A stretch of DNA of 64,000 nt from Methylobacterium nonmethylotrophicum (GTDB lineage: Bacteria; Pseudomonadota; Alphaproteobacteria; Rhizobiales; Beijerinckiaceae). The stretch lies in NCBI RefSeq assembly GCF_004745635.1, contig NZ_SRLB01000006.1, positions 310,001 through 374,000 of the forward strand, given 5' to 3'. The notes below the pieces were generated by a model. The model saw nothing but the letters and a program-made list of their open reading frames with translations. It did no database searches and was not told where the DNA came from. The stretch's first letter is position 1; each line of letters begins with the position of its first letter. A program made the position numbers and the translations under genes. Shown here in pieces: positions 45,862 to 55,410 of this stretch.

Positions 45862-47484
45862 ATGATCCGCCTCGACAAGATCGGCAAGCAGAACGGCAAC
45901 CAGCTCCTCTTCGTCGAGGCCTCGGCGGCGCTCCAGCGCGGCGAGAAGGTCGGGCTCGTCGGACCCAACGGCGCCGGCAAGACGACGTTGTTCCGGATGA
46001 TCACAGGCGAGGAGCCGCCCGACGAGGGCCAGGTCTCGACCGATCGCGGCATCACCATCGGCTATTTCAGCCAGGATGTCGGCGAGATGGCCGGACGCAG
46101 CGTCCTCGCCGAGGTGATGGACGGCGCGGGCCCCGTGAGCGCGATCGCCGCCGAGCTGCGGGCGATCGAGACGGCTTTGGCCGATCCCGACCGGGCCGAC
46201 GAGATGGAGGCGCTGGTCGAGCGCTACGGCGAGGTGCAGGGCCGGTTCGAGGAGCTCGGCGGCTATGCGCTCGAGGGCCGGGCGCACGAGGTCCTGGCGG
46301 GCCTGAGCTTCTCGTCCGAGATGATCGAGGGCGATGTCGGCGCCTTGTCCGGCGGCTGGAAGATGCGCGTCGCGCTCGCCCGCATCCTGCTCATGAACCC
46401 CGACGTGATGCTCCTCGACGAGCCGAGCAACCATCTCGACCTCGAGAGCCTGATCTGGCTCGAGACCTTCCTGAAGGGCTTCGACGGCGCCCTGCTGATG
46501 ACCTCGCACGACCGGGCCTTCATGAACCGGATCGTCGGCAAGATCATCGAGATCGACGCCGGCGCGCTCACCACCTATTCGGGCGACTACGCCTTCTACG
46601 AGCAGCAGCGCGCCTTGAACGAGGCGCAGCAGCAGGCGCAGTTCGAGCGCCAGCAGGCGATGCTGGCGAAGGAGATCAAGTTCATCGAGCGGTTCAAGGC
46701 CCGGGCCTCGCACGCCGCGCAGGTGCAGAGCCGGGTCAAGAAGCTCGACAAGATCGAGCGGGTCGAGCCGCCGCGCCGGCGCCAGAGCGTCGCCTTCGAC
46801 TTCCCCGCCGCGCCGCGCTCGGGCGACGACGTGATCAGCCTGAAATCGGTGCGCAAGAGCTACGGCAGCCGCACGATCTATGACGGGCTCGATTTCGGCA
46901 TCCGCCGCCGCGAGCGGTGGTGCGTGATGGGCGTCAACGGCGCCGGCAAGTCGACCCTGCTCAAGCTCGCCACCGGCACCACCGCGCCGGATTCGGGCAG
47001 CGTGACGATCGGGGCGAGCGTCAAGCTCGGCTACTTCGCCCAGCACGCGATGGACATCCTCGACGGCGAGCGCACCGTGTTCGAGTTCCTGGAGGAGTCC
47101 TTCCCGCAGGCCGGCCAGGGCTCGCTGCGCACGCTCGCCGGCTGCTTCGGCTTCTCGGGCGACGATGTCGAGAAGCGCTGCCGGGTGCTGTCGGGCGGCG
47201 AGAAGGCGCGGCTCGCCATGGCGAGGATGCTCTACGACCCGCCGAACTTCCTCGTCCTCGACGAGCCGACCAACCATCTCGACGTCGGCACCAAGGACAT
47301 GCTGATCGCGGCGCTCGCGCAGTACGAGGGCACGATGCTGTTCGTCTCGCACGACCGGCACTTCCTCGCCGCCCTGTCGAACCGGGTGCTGGAGCTGACG
47401 CCGGAGGGCATCCACCAGTACGGCGGGGGCTACGCCGACTACGTCGCGCGCACCGGCCGCGAGGCGCCGGGCCTGCGGCACTGA
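45862..47484 (+). CDS. ABC-F family ATPase (YbiT/Uup-like translation factor)
   Basis: 540 aa with two ABC domains and no membrane segments. Domain 1: Walker A VGPNGAGKTTLFRM, signature LSGGWKMRVALARIL, Walker B MLLDEPSNHLDLES. Domain 2: GVNGAGKSTLLKLATG, LSGGEKARLAMARML, LVLDEPTNHLDVG. The Gln/Glu-rich linker helix pair (about 248-300, FYEQQRALNEAQQQAQFERQ) is the P-site tRNA-interacting motif of ABC-F proteins. Acts on ribosomes, resolving stalls or giving antibiotic protection. The exact subfamily is not certain. Confidence 0.93.
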   Translation: MIRLDKIGKQNGNQLLFVEASAALQRGEKVGLVGPNGAGKTTLFRMITGEEPPDEGQVSTDRGITIGYFSQDVGEMAGRSVLAEVMDGAGPVSAIAAELRAIETALADPDRADEMEALVERYGEVQGRFEELGGYALEGRAHEVLAGLSFSSEMIEGDVGALSGGWKMRVALARILLMNPDVMLLDEPSNHLDLESLIWLETFLKGFDGALLMTSHDRAFMNRIVGKIIEIDAGALTTYSGDYAFYEQQRALNEAQQQAQFERQQAMLAKEIKFIERFKARASHAAQVQSRVKKLDKIERVEPPRRRQSVAFDFPAAPRSGDDVISLKSVRKSYGSRTIYDGLDFGIRRRERWCVMGVNGAGKSTLLKLATGTTAPDSGSVTIGASVKLGYFAQHAMDILDGERTVFEFLEESFPQAGQGSLRTLAGCFGFSGDDVEKRCRVLSGGEKARLAMARMLYDPPNFLVLDEPTNHLDVGTKDMLIAALAQYEGTMLFVSHDRHFLAALSNRVLELTPEGIHQYGGGYADYVARTGREAPGLRH

Positions 47485-48103
47485 GGGGGCCTGGCGGAGC
47501 CCGCACGGATCGGCGGGGGGTGCGCCGTAGGGCTCGTGTGATCGCGTACGAGGCGGGGGATGCGCCGGCGCCGGCGTCACGGCACGGTGCATTCCGCAAA
47601 GGCTTGAGCTCCTTCGATATTCAGAGTGCCGGGCGTGCGGGACCGCGTCGCAAAGTGCCCAGCAAGGCATCGAGAGACGTGACAGGTTCAGCCCTCATCG
47701 CGCGGTGATCGAGATCGCGTTCGCAGCGCGTTTTCGGCTGCGGGAAGTTCGTCATCCCGGCAGAGGAGCATGCCCGCCCAGAGGAGAGGCTGCCACGATA
47801 GCGCTGATCGAGGCTCTGCCGTTCTTACGCTTCCTTGCTTCATCCGGTGGGAGCCGGCAAGCCTGCGATCAGCGCTATCCAGCGCCGGGGCGAGCGCTAG
47901 CAATAGCATCGACGGGCCGTCAGTATGCCGACGCCTGTGATTTGGTTGCGCGCAACTCTTCAGCCGCCCAATCGGTGCGGGTGACAGGGATCTCGGCTAC
48001 GGTGTCTATCCTGATCCCTTTAACGAATCAGAGCCTGGAGTATAATGAAACCCGCCAAGACGAACTCAGCGGCCGCTGGTATTACTTCCCGGCGTAGCTA
48101 TTT
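47485..48103. other. Gene-free left edge of the AT-rich island
   Basis: 619 bp with no supported gene; an open frame at 47705-48097 lacks any domain or SD. Base composition shifts toward A+T from about 47900. A perfect 13-bp inverted repeat lies at 47798-47810 and 47866-47878. Confidence 0.6.
47798..47878. repeat. 13-bp perfect inverted repeat
   Basis: ATAGCGCTGATCG (47798-47810) and CGATCAGCGCTAT (47866-47878), 55 bp apart. Could fold into a stem or be the remnant of a mobile element end. Confidence 0.6.
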
Positions 48104-48964
48104 TTAAGGCCGAGCCAACTCTTCTCGGTCGACTCGGCGCCACAGGCCTCGGATTGCGGCATGCGCATCCAGCAGTTTGTCCATGGCAACGGCCGGTTGA
48201 GGCGGAAACTCGTAGAACACGTATGCCGGATCGCCCAGGGGTAGAAGATCGTGGAGAGAAAACAGCTTTGGATTAAACATACCAAAAACAGGCAAGATAA
48301 TACGTTGGGCATACGAGAGCCAGGCAGCGAGCCAGCCAAACGTACTCACCGGAACAACAATGTTGGCGGCGGACCTGATAGTCTGAAAATCCTCGATTGC
48401 TCCCATGTGAGGAATAAATTCTGCTCTCGGAAATCTGGCACGAAGAGCTCTAACGTAAGGATTATCAGCAATCTGACCCATAAAAATTGGATAAAGACCA
48501 GTCTGCTCTACTATATCAGAATAAAAATCGATTGGAATCACCGTATATCCTGGATGTATAGCGTCAAGTATCTCAGCTCCTCGCACGGGGCAAACAAGAC
48601 ATTCAGGACCGTATTTGACAACCTGAATATCAGAACGAGAGAACATCATTCTGCATTCGTCTTTACTGGGAAAATTATCCAGACGTTGTCCGTAGCCCCT
48701 CCACTTGAAGTAATCATAAATTTTTGATTCTGCGAGATAGGAAATTCTTTGAAAGTTGAAATGATTTTCGTCGCTAATTGCACATATTTTACTAGCATCA
48801 TTTTCTAAGATTGGCTCGTGACAAATATTCCAATAAGGCATTATAAAATTTGATAGTCGCAAATTTGGGATAATTAATTTAATTCTTCGTGCTACCATGT
48901 ATTGAATCATCAGATTCGCATAATGAGTTGGGATGTCTTTGTGTAAAACCGGATCAGCATTCAT
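48104..48964 (-). CDS. Putative glycosyltransferase (GT11/fucosyltransferase-like)
   Basis: 286 aa from the ATG at 48964, which lies 10 nt after AGGAGG; a GTG at 48973 would overlap that SD. The C-terminal IVVPVSTFGWLAAWLSYAQR resembles the nucleotide-sugar-binding STFSWW-A-L motif of GT11 and other GT-B fucosyltransferases, and VVKYGPECLVCPVRGAEILD with YTVIPIDFYSDIVEQTG precede it. No membrane segment. Much richer in A+T than the flanking genes, as is its neighbour at 49148, suggesting acquisition by transfer. Likely modifies surface polysaccharide or protein; donor and acceptor unknown. Confidence 0.6.
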   Translation of the reverse strand: MNADPVLHKDIPTHYANLMIQYMVARRIKLIIPNLRLSNFIMPYWNICHEPILENDASKICAISDENHFNFQRISYLAESKIYDYFKWRGYGQRLDNFPSKDECRMMFSRSDIQVVKYGPECLVCPVRGAEILDAIHPGYTVIPIDFYSDIVEQTGLYPIFMGQIADNPYVRALRARFPRAEFIPHMGAIEDFQTIRSAANIVVPVSTFGWLAAWLSYAQRIILPVFGMFNPKLFSLHDLLPLGDPAYVFYEFPPQPAVAMDKLLDAHAAIRGLWRRVDREELARP

Positions 48965-49147
48965 TATAGACACCCCTCCTCGATACGCCAGAATTGGCGC
49001 CGGACTATTGAAGGTCGTTTCGCATTAGATAACTTATATCGCTTCGTAAGAAGATTTGCAATGAGCAAGCAGTCTTCAAATTTAGACATCATCAATGGCG
49101 ACTAGATGACAATACAGAAAATTCGATCATGAGTGACGGCTACTTTG

Positions 49148-49981
49148 TTACGCTGAGATAATTTGTTTCAAGCGCAGATATTCTGAGTCGAGTAGATCAG
49201 AGAATTCCAAAATCTTCGTATCTGATTCTTCGTTTCGATCCAGCGCTTCAAACCGTTCTATCGAATGCACCCGCACTTGATGGGAAGAATAGTTTGCATC
49301 GCCACGCATCATACGCTCTCGAAACTCAATGTAAGTTTTGCTTTGATAATGATTAATTAATATATTTTCATGACATATCCTGTCTGAAACACCTCTAATG
49401 TCCATACCGAATGGCCTCAAGTCAGACAAAACACGGTGTCCACTCACTGTTCCGATATCATGGATATGAGCATCGAGAGCCAGCTTAGCCCTAGCGATAG
49501 TCTTAAAATGGTGATGATTTGACCAAAATGGTTGAGCACATTTTGTAAATGCCCGAGTCACCAAATCGTAATTAGGTTCTTGCATGCCGCCAGAACCAAA
49601 ATTGCGCCAATTCAGATGCACGCTAGAAACGTCATTCGGAACCCTAGATAAAAATTTCTTAAGGCTCTTGTCGACATAGGGTACAATAAATTCATCAATA
49701 TCGACGAAACTAATCCATTCCGTACGAACTCGCCTAAGCGCGTCGGTATACGCGGTGACTTGTGGAGATGTCTCAGGGATCGACGGCCAGTCAATAATTT
49801 GAACACGATCATCCGAGCGCGAAATTTTTTCCACTATCTCGAACATGTTATCGGCAGTCTCGTTTGAATATATAATGATTTTGTCAAAGCCAATAACTAT
49901 ATTGTGGGCAATCCATTCAACAATGTATTTTCCTTCATTTTTTGCAATTGCAGCTACAGTGCACGAATTTTCGTCGATCAT
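49148..49981 (-). CDS. Glycosyltransferase (GT2/GT92, DUF23-like)
   Basis: 277 aa. GT-A pattern: VAAIAKNEGKYIVEWIAHNI at the N-terminus, IGFDKIIIYSNETADN, the DXD-equivalent FVDIDEFIVPY, then SVHLNWRNFGSGGMQEPNYD and a C-terminal NHYQSKTYIEFRERMMRGDA. This fits Glyco_tranf_2_4 / GT92 proteins. Adds a sugar to a glycan; donor unknown. It lies in the AT-rich island with another glycosyltransferase-like gene 183 bp downstream on the same strand, possibly one surface-glycan module. Confidence 0.82.
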   Translation of the reverse strand: MIDENSCTVAAIAKNEGKYIVEWIAHNIVIGFDKIIIYSNETADNMFEIVEKISRSDDRVQIIDWPSIPETSPQVTAYTDALRRVRTEWISFVDIDEFIVPYVDKSLKKFLSRVPNDVSSVHLNWRNFGSGGMQEPNYDLVTRAFTKCAQPFWSNHHHFKTIARAKLALDAHIHDIGTVSGHRVLSDLRPFGMDIRGVSDRICHENILINHYQSKTYIEFRERMMRGDANYSSHQVRVHSIERFEALDRNEESDTKILEFSDLLDSEYLRLKQIISA

Positions 49982-50581
49982 TGTTTTATAGTGACTTTCT
50001 ATGTCTCATGCGCTTCCGAATTCTATAAGCGAGAGCGCAGTTTGGCGGCTCTGATCGCGCGCACATTACACATTTCAGCGAAACCAGCAAGGGCTGGACG
50101 GCCGCACCTGCTGAGGCAGGTCGTTCTATAATCGTCAGAAATCCACAATCCGGAGATCCCCGATATATCTCTCATGTTCCAAGGTGCACTCATCGCGCGA
50201 CGCACTTCCTCGTCTCATCAAAGGACCATTTCGCAAGTCGGAAGATAAGCGAATGAGTTATATGGATAAAGTTTGTGTTTACATTAGTAATAATTTAGAT
50301 CCAGATGTCAGTCTATGACTTTATGACGCAACATTAGGCAAAGATTGTTGGGCGTGAATCCCCAAATTATAAGCCTATCAAACGATAGGAATTTGCAGCC
50401 TGGAGGTCATCGGGGGGGGCGCGAAGTCGGTTGCAAATTGCCAGGCCAGTCATGCGGTGTAGAAGATACAATTTTTGTCTTTGCTAATAAATTTCTCCAG
50501 CAGAAGAATTTATAGTCGTGGATAAAGATCAGATATTTGGATCATCTCAAGTGCATGGTCGCGTCGATGGCGATGCGTTCC
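49982..50581. other. Gene-free right part of the AT-rich island
   Basis: 600 bp, AT-rich, no ORF with codon use or motifs worth reporting. Probably holds the promoter of the glycosyltransferase pair and the 3' region of the PBP gene. A run of eight G lies at about 50412. Confidence 0.55.
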
Positions 50582-52795
50582 TTACTGGCTCGATGTACTC
50601 CGTGACTGAGAGTTATTAATCATATTGAACGCCGCCCGCCCCGGCGGCGGGCTCTCGACCGAGCGGAACAGGGTCCCGATGCCGCCCAGCACCTCGAACG
50701 AGCGTCGCGACAGGGCGCCGGCCGGGGCGCCGGGCGGGGGTGCGGTCGGGGCGGGGCCTTGCGCGGTCTTGGCGCCGGGCTTGTCGGCGTCGAAGCCCGG
50801 CATCGGCTTGATCTCGATGCCCTGGTGGGCCGGGGCCATCACCTCGTGGAAGGTCATCGCCGGCAGCGAGCCGCCGGTGAGGTTCTTGGTCGAGGTGTGG
50901 TCGTCGTTGCCGTACCAGACGGCGGTGACGAGGTTGCCGGTGAAGCCGACGAACCAGGCGTCGCGGTAGGCGTTGGTGGTGCCGGACTTGCCGGCGGTGC
51001 GCACGCCCTCGACCGCCGCCTTGCGGCCGGTGCCCTCGTCCACGACCTTGTTGAGCATGTAGTTCATGTCGGCGACGACCCGGGTCGAGAGCACCTGCTC
51101 GGGCGGCGCCTCGCTCGTATCGTGGCGGTAGATCACCTCGCCGGCGCCGGTGCGGATCTCGGTCGCCGCGTAGGGCTTGGCCCGCTTACCCCCATTGGCG
51201 AAGACCGCGTAGCCGGCGGCCTGGTCGATCACCGTGACCTCGGCCGAGCCGATCGGCAGCGAGACCGAATCGACCAGGTTGGTGGTGATGCCCATCTTGT
51301 GGGCGAGCTCGATGATCTTGGCCCGGCCGAGCTTAGCCGCGCGGGCGTCGTGGGTCTCGCCGAGCTGCTTGCCCATGGCGATCGAGAACTGCACCGGGAT
51401 GGAGTTGATCGATTTCGCCACCGCGATCCACAGTGGCATCGCTCCGGAGAAGGAGCGGCCATAGTTGGCCGGGCACCAGTTGCCGATGCAGACCGGCCGG
51501 TCGACCACCTTCGAATCGGGCCGCCACTGCCCGGTGGAGAGCGCCGCGGCGTAGACGTAGGGCTTGAACGACGAGCCGGGCTGGCGGAGCGCATCGGTCG
51601 CGCGGTTGAACTGGCTCTGGCCGTAATCGGACCCGCCGACCATCGCCCGCACCGCCCCGTCCGGCTCCATCGTCACCAGCGCCGCCTGCTCGACGTCGAA
51701 GGCGTCGCCGAACTGGCGCAGCACGTTCTCGACCGCCTGGTCGGCGCGCTTCTGGATCGCGAGGTCGAGCGGGGTCTTCACGACCAGCACCCGCTCCTTC
51801 TTCAGCTTGCCCTCGTCGACGAGCTTCTTGATCTCGTTGAAGGCCCAGTCGAGGTAGTAGTCGGCGTTGATGTCGCGCGAGCGCGTCACCGGCGTCGCCG
51901 GGTTGCGCAGGGCCGACTGGATCTGGCCTTCGGTCAGGTAGCCGGCCTCGACCATGTTGTGCAGCACGTCGGCGGCGCGGGCGCGGGCCGCCGGCAGGTT
52001 GACGTGGGGCGCGTACTTCGTCGGCGCCTTGAACAGGCCGGCCAGCATCGCGGCTTCCGGCAGGGTGATGTCCTTGAGGTTCTTGCCGAAGTAATAGTCC
52101 GCCGCCGCCGCCGCCCCGAAGGTGCCGCCGCCCATATAGGCCCGGTCGAGGTAGAGCTTCAGGATCTCGTTCTTGCTCAGGTGGCACTCGAGCCACAGCG
52201 CGAGGAACGCCTCGTTGACCTTGCGCTCGAGGGAGCGCTCGTTCGACAGGAAGAGGTTCTTGGCGAGCTGCTGGGTGAGCGAGGAGCCGCCCTGGACGTG
52301 GCCGCCGCCCCGCGCATTCACCGTCACGGCGCGGAGCGTGCCGATCGGGTCGATGCCCCAATGCTCGTAGAAGCGCCGGTCCTCGGTCGAGATCAGGGCC
52401 TTGACCAGGATGTCGGGAAACTCGTCGATGCGCAGCGAATCGTCGTGCTTGATGCCGCGCCGCCCGACCTCCGTCCCGTAGCGGTCGAGGAAGGTGACGG
52501 CGAGATCCGGGGCCTTGAGCCAGTTCTCGCTGGTCTGGTTGAAGGCCGGCTGGGCCAGCGTCAGCATCACGATGCCGCCGGCGACGCCGAGGGTCACCGC
52601 CTCGCTCGTCAGGTCGAGGACGAGGCGCTTGACGCCGCGGGCGCGGAAGCGCCGCTGAATCCGCTCCGAGACGCGCCCATAGGCCTCCCCGAACGACCGG
52701 CTGCCGCTATAGAGGCCGTCATTCAGCCAGGCGTCGAAGCCGAGCAGCCCGCGGGACAGGCGGTTCCGGATCTGTGTCAGCCGGTTCAGGGGCAC
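50582..52795 (-). CDS. Class A penicillin-binding protein (PBP1A/1C type)
   Basis: 737 aa from a GTG. Short cytoplasmic arm, one membrane helix (about 58-82), GT51 transglycosylase domain with catalytic Glu138 in STEDRRFYEHWG and GGSSLTQQLAKNLFLSNER, then a transpeptidase domain: Ser408 in QPGSSFKPYVYAAAL (SxxK), KSINSIPVQ (SxN) and GKSGTTNAYRDAWFVGFTG (KTG-like). Polymerises and crosslinks peptidoglycan in the periplasm. The C-terminal tail is proline-rich. It borders the AT-rich island. Confidence 0.95.
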   Translation of the reverse strand: MPLNRLTQIRNRLSRGLLGFDAWLNDGLYSGSRSFGEAYGRVSERIQRRFRARGVKRLVLDLTSEAVTLGVAGGIVMLTLAQPAFNQTSENWLKAPDLAVTFLDRYGTEVGRRGIKHDDSLRIDEFPDILVKALISTEDRRFYEHWGIDPIGTLRAVTVNARGGGHVQGGSSLTQQLAKNLFLSNERSLERKVNEAFLALWLECHLSKNEILKLYLDRAYMGGGTFGAAAAADYYFGKNLKDITLPEAAMLAGLFKAPTKYAPHVNLPAARARAADVLHNMVEAGYLTEGQIQSALRNPATPVTRSRDINADYYLDWAFNEIKKLVDEGKLKKERVLVVKTPLDLAIQKRADQAVENVLRQFGDAFDVEQAALVTMEPDGAVRAMVGGSDYGQSQFNRATDALRQPGSSFKPYVYAAALSTGQWRPDSKVVDRPVCIGNWCPANYGRSFSGAMPLWIAVAKSINSIPVQFSIAMGKQLGETHDARAAKLGRAKIIELAHKMGITTNLVDSVSLPIGSAEVTVIDQAAGYAVFANGGKRAKPYAATEIRTGAGEVIYRHDTSEAPPEQVLSTRVVADMNYMLNKVVDEGTGRKAAVEGVRTAGKSGTTNAYRDAWFVGFTGNLVTAVWYGNDDHTSTKNLTGGSLPAMTFHEVMAPAHQGIEIKPMPGFDADKPGAKTAQGPAPTAPPPGAPAGALSRRSFEVLGGIGTLFRSVESPPPGRAAFNMINNSQSRSTSSQ

Positions 52796-53051
52796 GGGCG
52801 GCGGATCCTCGGATGGCGCGAAGTCAGGTCTAGCAAGCCCCGCATCCTAGCGCGAGACCGGCGGAGCCGAGAGACGGATCGCAGGCTCCTCCGTCTTATA
52901 TGGGGCGGCGGGCCGCCGACACGACGTCGCAGGAGTGCGGAGGCCCGGGCGGCCCCGCTTGCCCGCGGGCGCGGGGCGCGGCAGAGGAGGGGGCCTCCCG
53001 TCCTCCTCGCATCCGCGCCGTCGCTCCGGTGCCCTCAAGGCCGAACCCTCC

Positions 53052-53579
53052 GTGGCCAAAGCCCGCAAAACCCCGCGCTCGCCCGTCTCCCTCAAGGCCG
53101 CGACCCCGTTCTGGCGCGAGAAGAGCCTGGAGGCGATGAGCCCCGAGGAATGGGAGAGCCTGTGCGACGGCTGCGGCCGCTGCTGCCTGCTGAAGCTCGA
53201 GGACGAGGACACGGGCGAGATCCACTACACCGACATCGGCTGCACCCTGCTGGATGCCGGCACCTGCCGCTGCCGCGACTACCCCCGGCGCCAGGCCAAG
53301 GTTCCCGACTGCGTCCGGCTGACGCCCGAGGCGGTGCGGACCCTGCCGTGGCTGCCGCCGACCTGCGGCTACCGCCTGGTGCGGGACGGGCGCGATCTGC
53401 CCTGGTGGCACCCGCTCGTCTCCGGCACCCGCCGCACCGTGCACGAGGCGGGCATCTCGGTCCGCGGCAAGGTCAGCGGCACCGAGGAGGAGTTCGAGAC
53501 CGAGGAGCTGCCGGACCGGATCGTGGCGTGGCCTGGGCAGGATCCGCAGGACCCGGACGATCCGCCGGACGGGAAATGA
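53052..53579 (+). CDS. YcgN-family cysteine cluster protein
   Basis: About 175 aa from the GTG at 53052 ([16 protein letters not shown]); an ATG at 52935 would add a basic unconserved arm. UPF0260/CxxCxxCC features: [52 protein letters not shown] and [10 protein letters not shown]. The eight or so cysteines may bind iron or zinc. Function unknown. Faces away from the PBP gene; followed by the DUF892 gene 152 bp downstream. Confidence 0.9.
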   Translation: MAKARKTPRSPVSLKAATPFWREKSLEAMSPEEWESLCDGCGRCCLLKLEDEDTGEIHYTDIGCTLLDAGTCRCRDYPRRQAKVPDCVRLTPEAVRTLPWLPPTCGYRLVRDGRDLPWWHPLVSGTRRTVHEAGISVRGKVSGTEEEFETEELPDRIVAWPGQDPQDPDDPPDGK

Positions 53580-53731
53580 TACCCGCCCGGAGTTTTTGAG
53601 GAACCCTCCCAGGCAGCCGACGTTCCCCGGCAGTGCGGCGCAGCGCCTTCATCGAGGCCCTGCCCGCGATGGTCTGCGCCGCGAATCGCCACGTTCAGCG
53701 CGAGCACGGGCGCGTGCCCGAGGAGAACGCC

Positions 53732-54235
53732 ATGGGCCTGTTCTCGAAGCCGATCAAGAGCATGGACGACCTGTTCCATCACATGCTCCAGGACATCTAC
53801 TACGCCGAGCAGCAGATCACGAAGGCGCTGCCGAAGATGATCGCGAAGGCGAGCGACCCGCAGCTGAAAGCGGGCTTCGAGACGCATCTGCGCGAGACCG
53901 AGGGCCAGGTCCGGCGCCTCGACCAGGTGTTTCAGACCCTGGGCCAGCCCGCGAAGGGCGTGCGCTGCGCCGCGATGGACGGGATCATCGCGGAGGCCGA
54001 GGAGATCGTCGGCGACACCGACGACGCCGAGGTGCGCGACGCCGCCATGCTGGCCGCCGCCCAGGCGGTGGAGCATTACGAGATCACCCGCTACGGCACC
54101 ATCATCGCGTATGCCCAGCAGCTCGGCCGCACCGACGTGATCGGGCCGCTGCAGCAGACCCTCGAGGAGGAGAAGGCGACCGACAAGAAGCTGACCTCGC
54201 TCGCCGAGAGCAGGGTCAACCGCAAGGCCGCCTGA
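53732..54235 (+). CDS. DUF892 (YciF-like) ferritin-like protein
   Basis: 167 aa from the ATG at 53732 ([20 protein letters not shown]). Four-helix bundle with ferritin-like metal ligands in [32 protein letters not shown] and [20 protein letters not shown]. YciE/YciF relatives are stress-induced; a general stress role is inferred. An upstream extension to 53633 is unconserved. A 10-bp hairpin follows at 54256-54287. Confidence 0.92.
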   Translation: MGLFSKPIKSMDDLFHHMLQDIYYAEQQITKALPKMIAKASDPQLKAGFETHLRETEGQVRRLDQVFQTLGQPAKGVRCAAMDGIIAEAEEIVGDTDDAEVRDAAMLAAAQAVEHYEITRYGTIIAYAQQLGRTDVIGPLQQTLEEEKATDKKLTSLAESRVNRKAA

Positions 54236-54255
54236 GCGCGCCGACGAATTGGTTG

Positions 54256-54287
54256 GGCAAGCCGCCGGCCTTGGCACGCGGCTTGCC
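54256..54287 (+). terminator. Hairpin after the DUF892 gene
   Basis: GGCAAGCCGC (54256-54265) pairs perfectly with GCGGCTTGCC (54278-54287), 12-nt loop, 20 bp after the stop. No T-tract. Confidence 0.5.
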
Positions 54288-54426
54288 AGACCTCCCCGGG
54301 CCCTCATGGGCGTTTCCTCCCTCGACTTGGGGCCCCGCCGCATCGCGCGCGGGGCCTTCCTTCGTGTGGGCCGTTGCCATCGCGCGCGGCCCGCCCGATA
54401 ACCCGGGCGACCGGAGACACCCCGAC

Positions 54427-55383
54427 ATGGCCCTCACCGTCGCGGTCCAGATGGACCCGATCCAGGCGATCCGCATCGCCGGCGACACCACCTTCTCGCT
54501 GCTGCTCGAGGCGCAAGCCCGCGGCCACACGCTGCTGCACTACACCCCCGACCGGCTCTCGATGCGCGACGGGCGCGTCACCGCGCGTGTCGAGCCCCTG
54601 CGGGTGCAGGACATCGAGGGCGACCACGCTCAGCTGGGTGCTCAGGAGCGGATCGACCTCGCCACGGTCGACGTGGTGCTGATGCGCCAGGACCCGCCCT
54701 TCGACCTCGCCTACATCACGGCGACGCATCTCCTCGAGCGCATCCATCCGCAGACGCTCGTGGTCAACAACCCGTTCGAGGTGCGCAACGCCCCCGAGAA
54801 GCTGTTCGTCACCGCCTACCCGGAGCTGATGCCGCCGACGCTCATCACCCGCGACAAGCGCGAGATCGAGGCATTCCGCGCCGAGCACGGCGCCGTGGTG
54901 ATGAAGCCGCTGCACGGCCATGGCGGCGCCGCGGTGCTGCGGGTGCTCCCCGACGACCCGAATTTCGGGTCCATGTACGACCTCTTCGCCGTCACCTTCC
55001 GGGAGCCCTGGGTGGTGCAGCGCTTCCTGCCGCGGATCACCGAGGGCGACAAGCGCATCATCCTGGTCGACGGCGAGCCGCTCGGCGCCGTCAACCGGGT
55101 GCCGGCGGCCAACGACATCCGCTCCAACATGGTGCGGGGCGGCACCGGCGGGGCCACCGCGCTCACGCCCCGCGAGCAGGAGATCTGCGCTGCGATCGGC
55201 CCGGAGCTGCGCCGCCGCGGCCTGATCCTGGTCGGCATCGACGTGATCGACGGCAACCTGACCGAGATCAACGTGACCTCGCCGACCGGCATCCGGGCCA
55301 TCAAGCGCCTCGGCGGCCCCGACCTCGCGGTCGCGGTCTGGGACGCGATCGAGGCCAAGGTGACGAAGCCGCAGGTGGCCTGA
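54427..55383 (+). CDS. gshB: Glutathione synthetase
   Basis: 318 aa, the usual bacterial length. [20 protein letters not shown] at the start, [36 protein letters not shown], the ATP-grasp [18 protein letters not shown], and [19 protein letters not shown] near the end. Joins gamma-glutamylcysteine and glycine with ATP. Its product serves the GST at 8764 and formaldehyde/thiol chemistry of methylotrophs. Single gene; convergent with the AI-2E transporter gene. Confidence 0.97.
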   Translation: MALTVAVQMDPIQAIRIAGDTTFSLLLEAQARGHTLLHYTPDRLSMRDGRVTARVEPLRVQDIEGDHAQLGAQERIDLATVDVVLMRQDPPFDLAYITATHLLERIHPQTLVVNNPFEVRNAPEKLFVTAYPELMPPTLITRDKREIEAFRAEHGAVVMKPLHGHGGAAVLRVLPDDPNFGSMYDLFAVTFREPWVVQRFLPRITEGDKRIILVDGEPLGAVNRVPAANDIRSNMVRGGTGGATALTPREQEICAAIGPELRRRGLILVGIDVIDGNLTEINVTSPTGIRAIKRLGGPDLAVAVWDAIEAKVTKPQVA

Positions 55384-55410
55384 CGCCCTGGCCCGGGGGG
55401 AGGGGCGCCG

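Noticed and set aside
47705..48097. Possible 130-aa gene
   Set aside because: No SD, no domain, mixed composition across the island boundary and overlap with the 13-bp inverted repeat.
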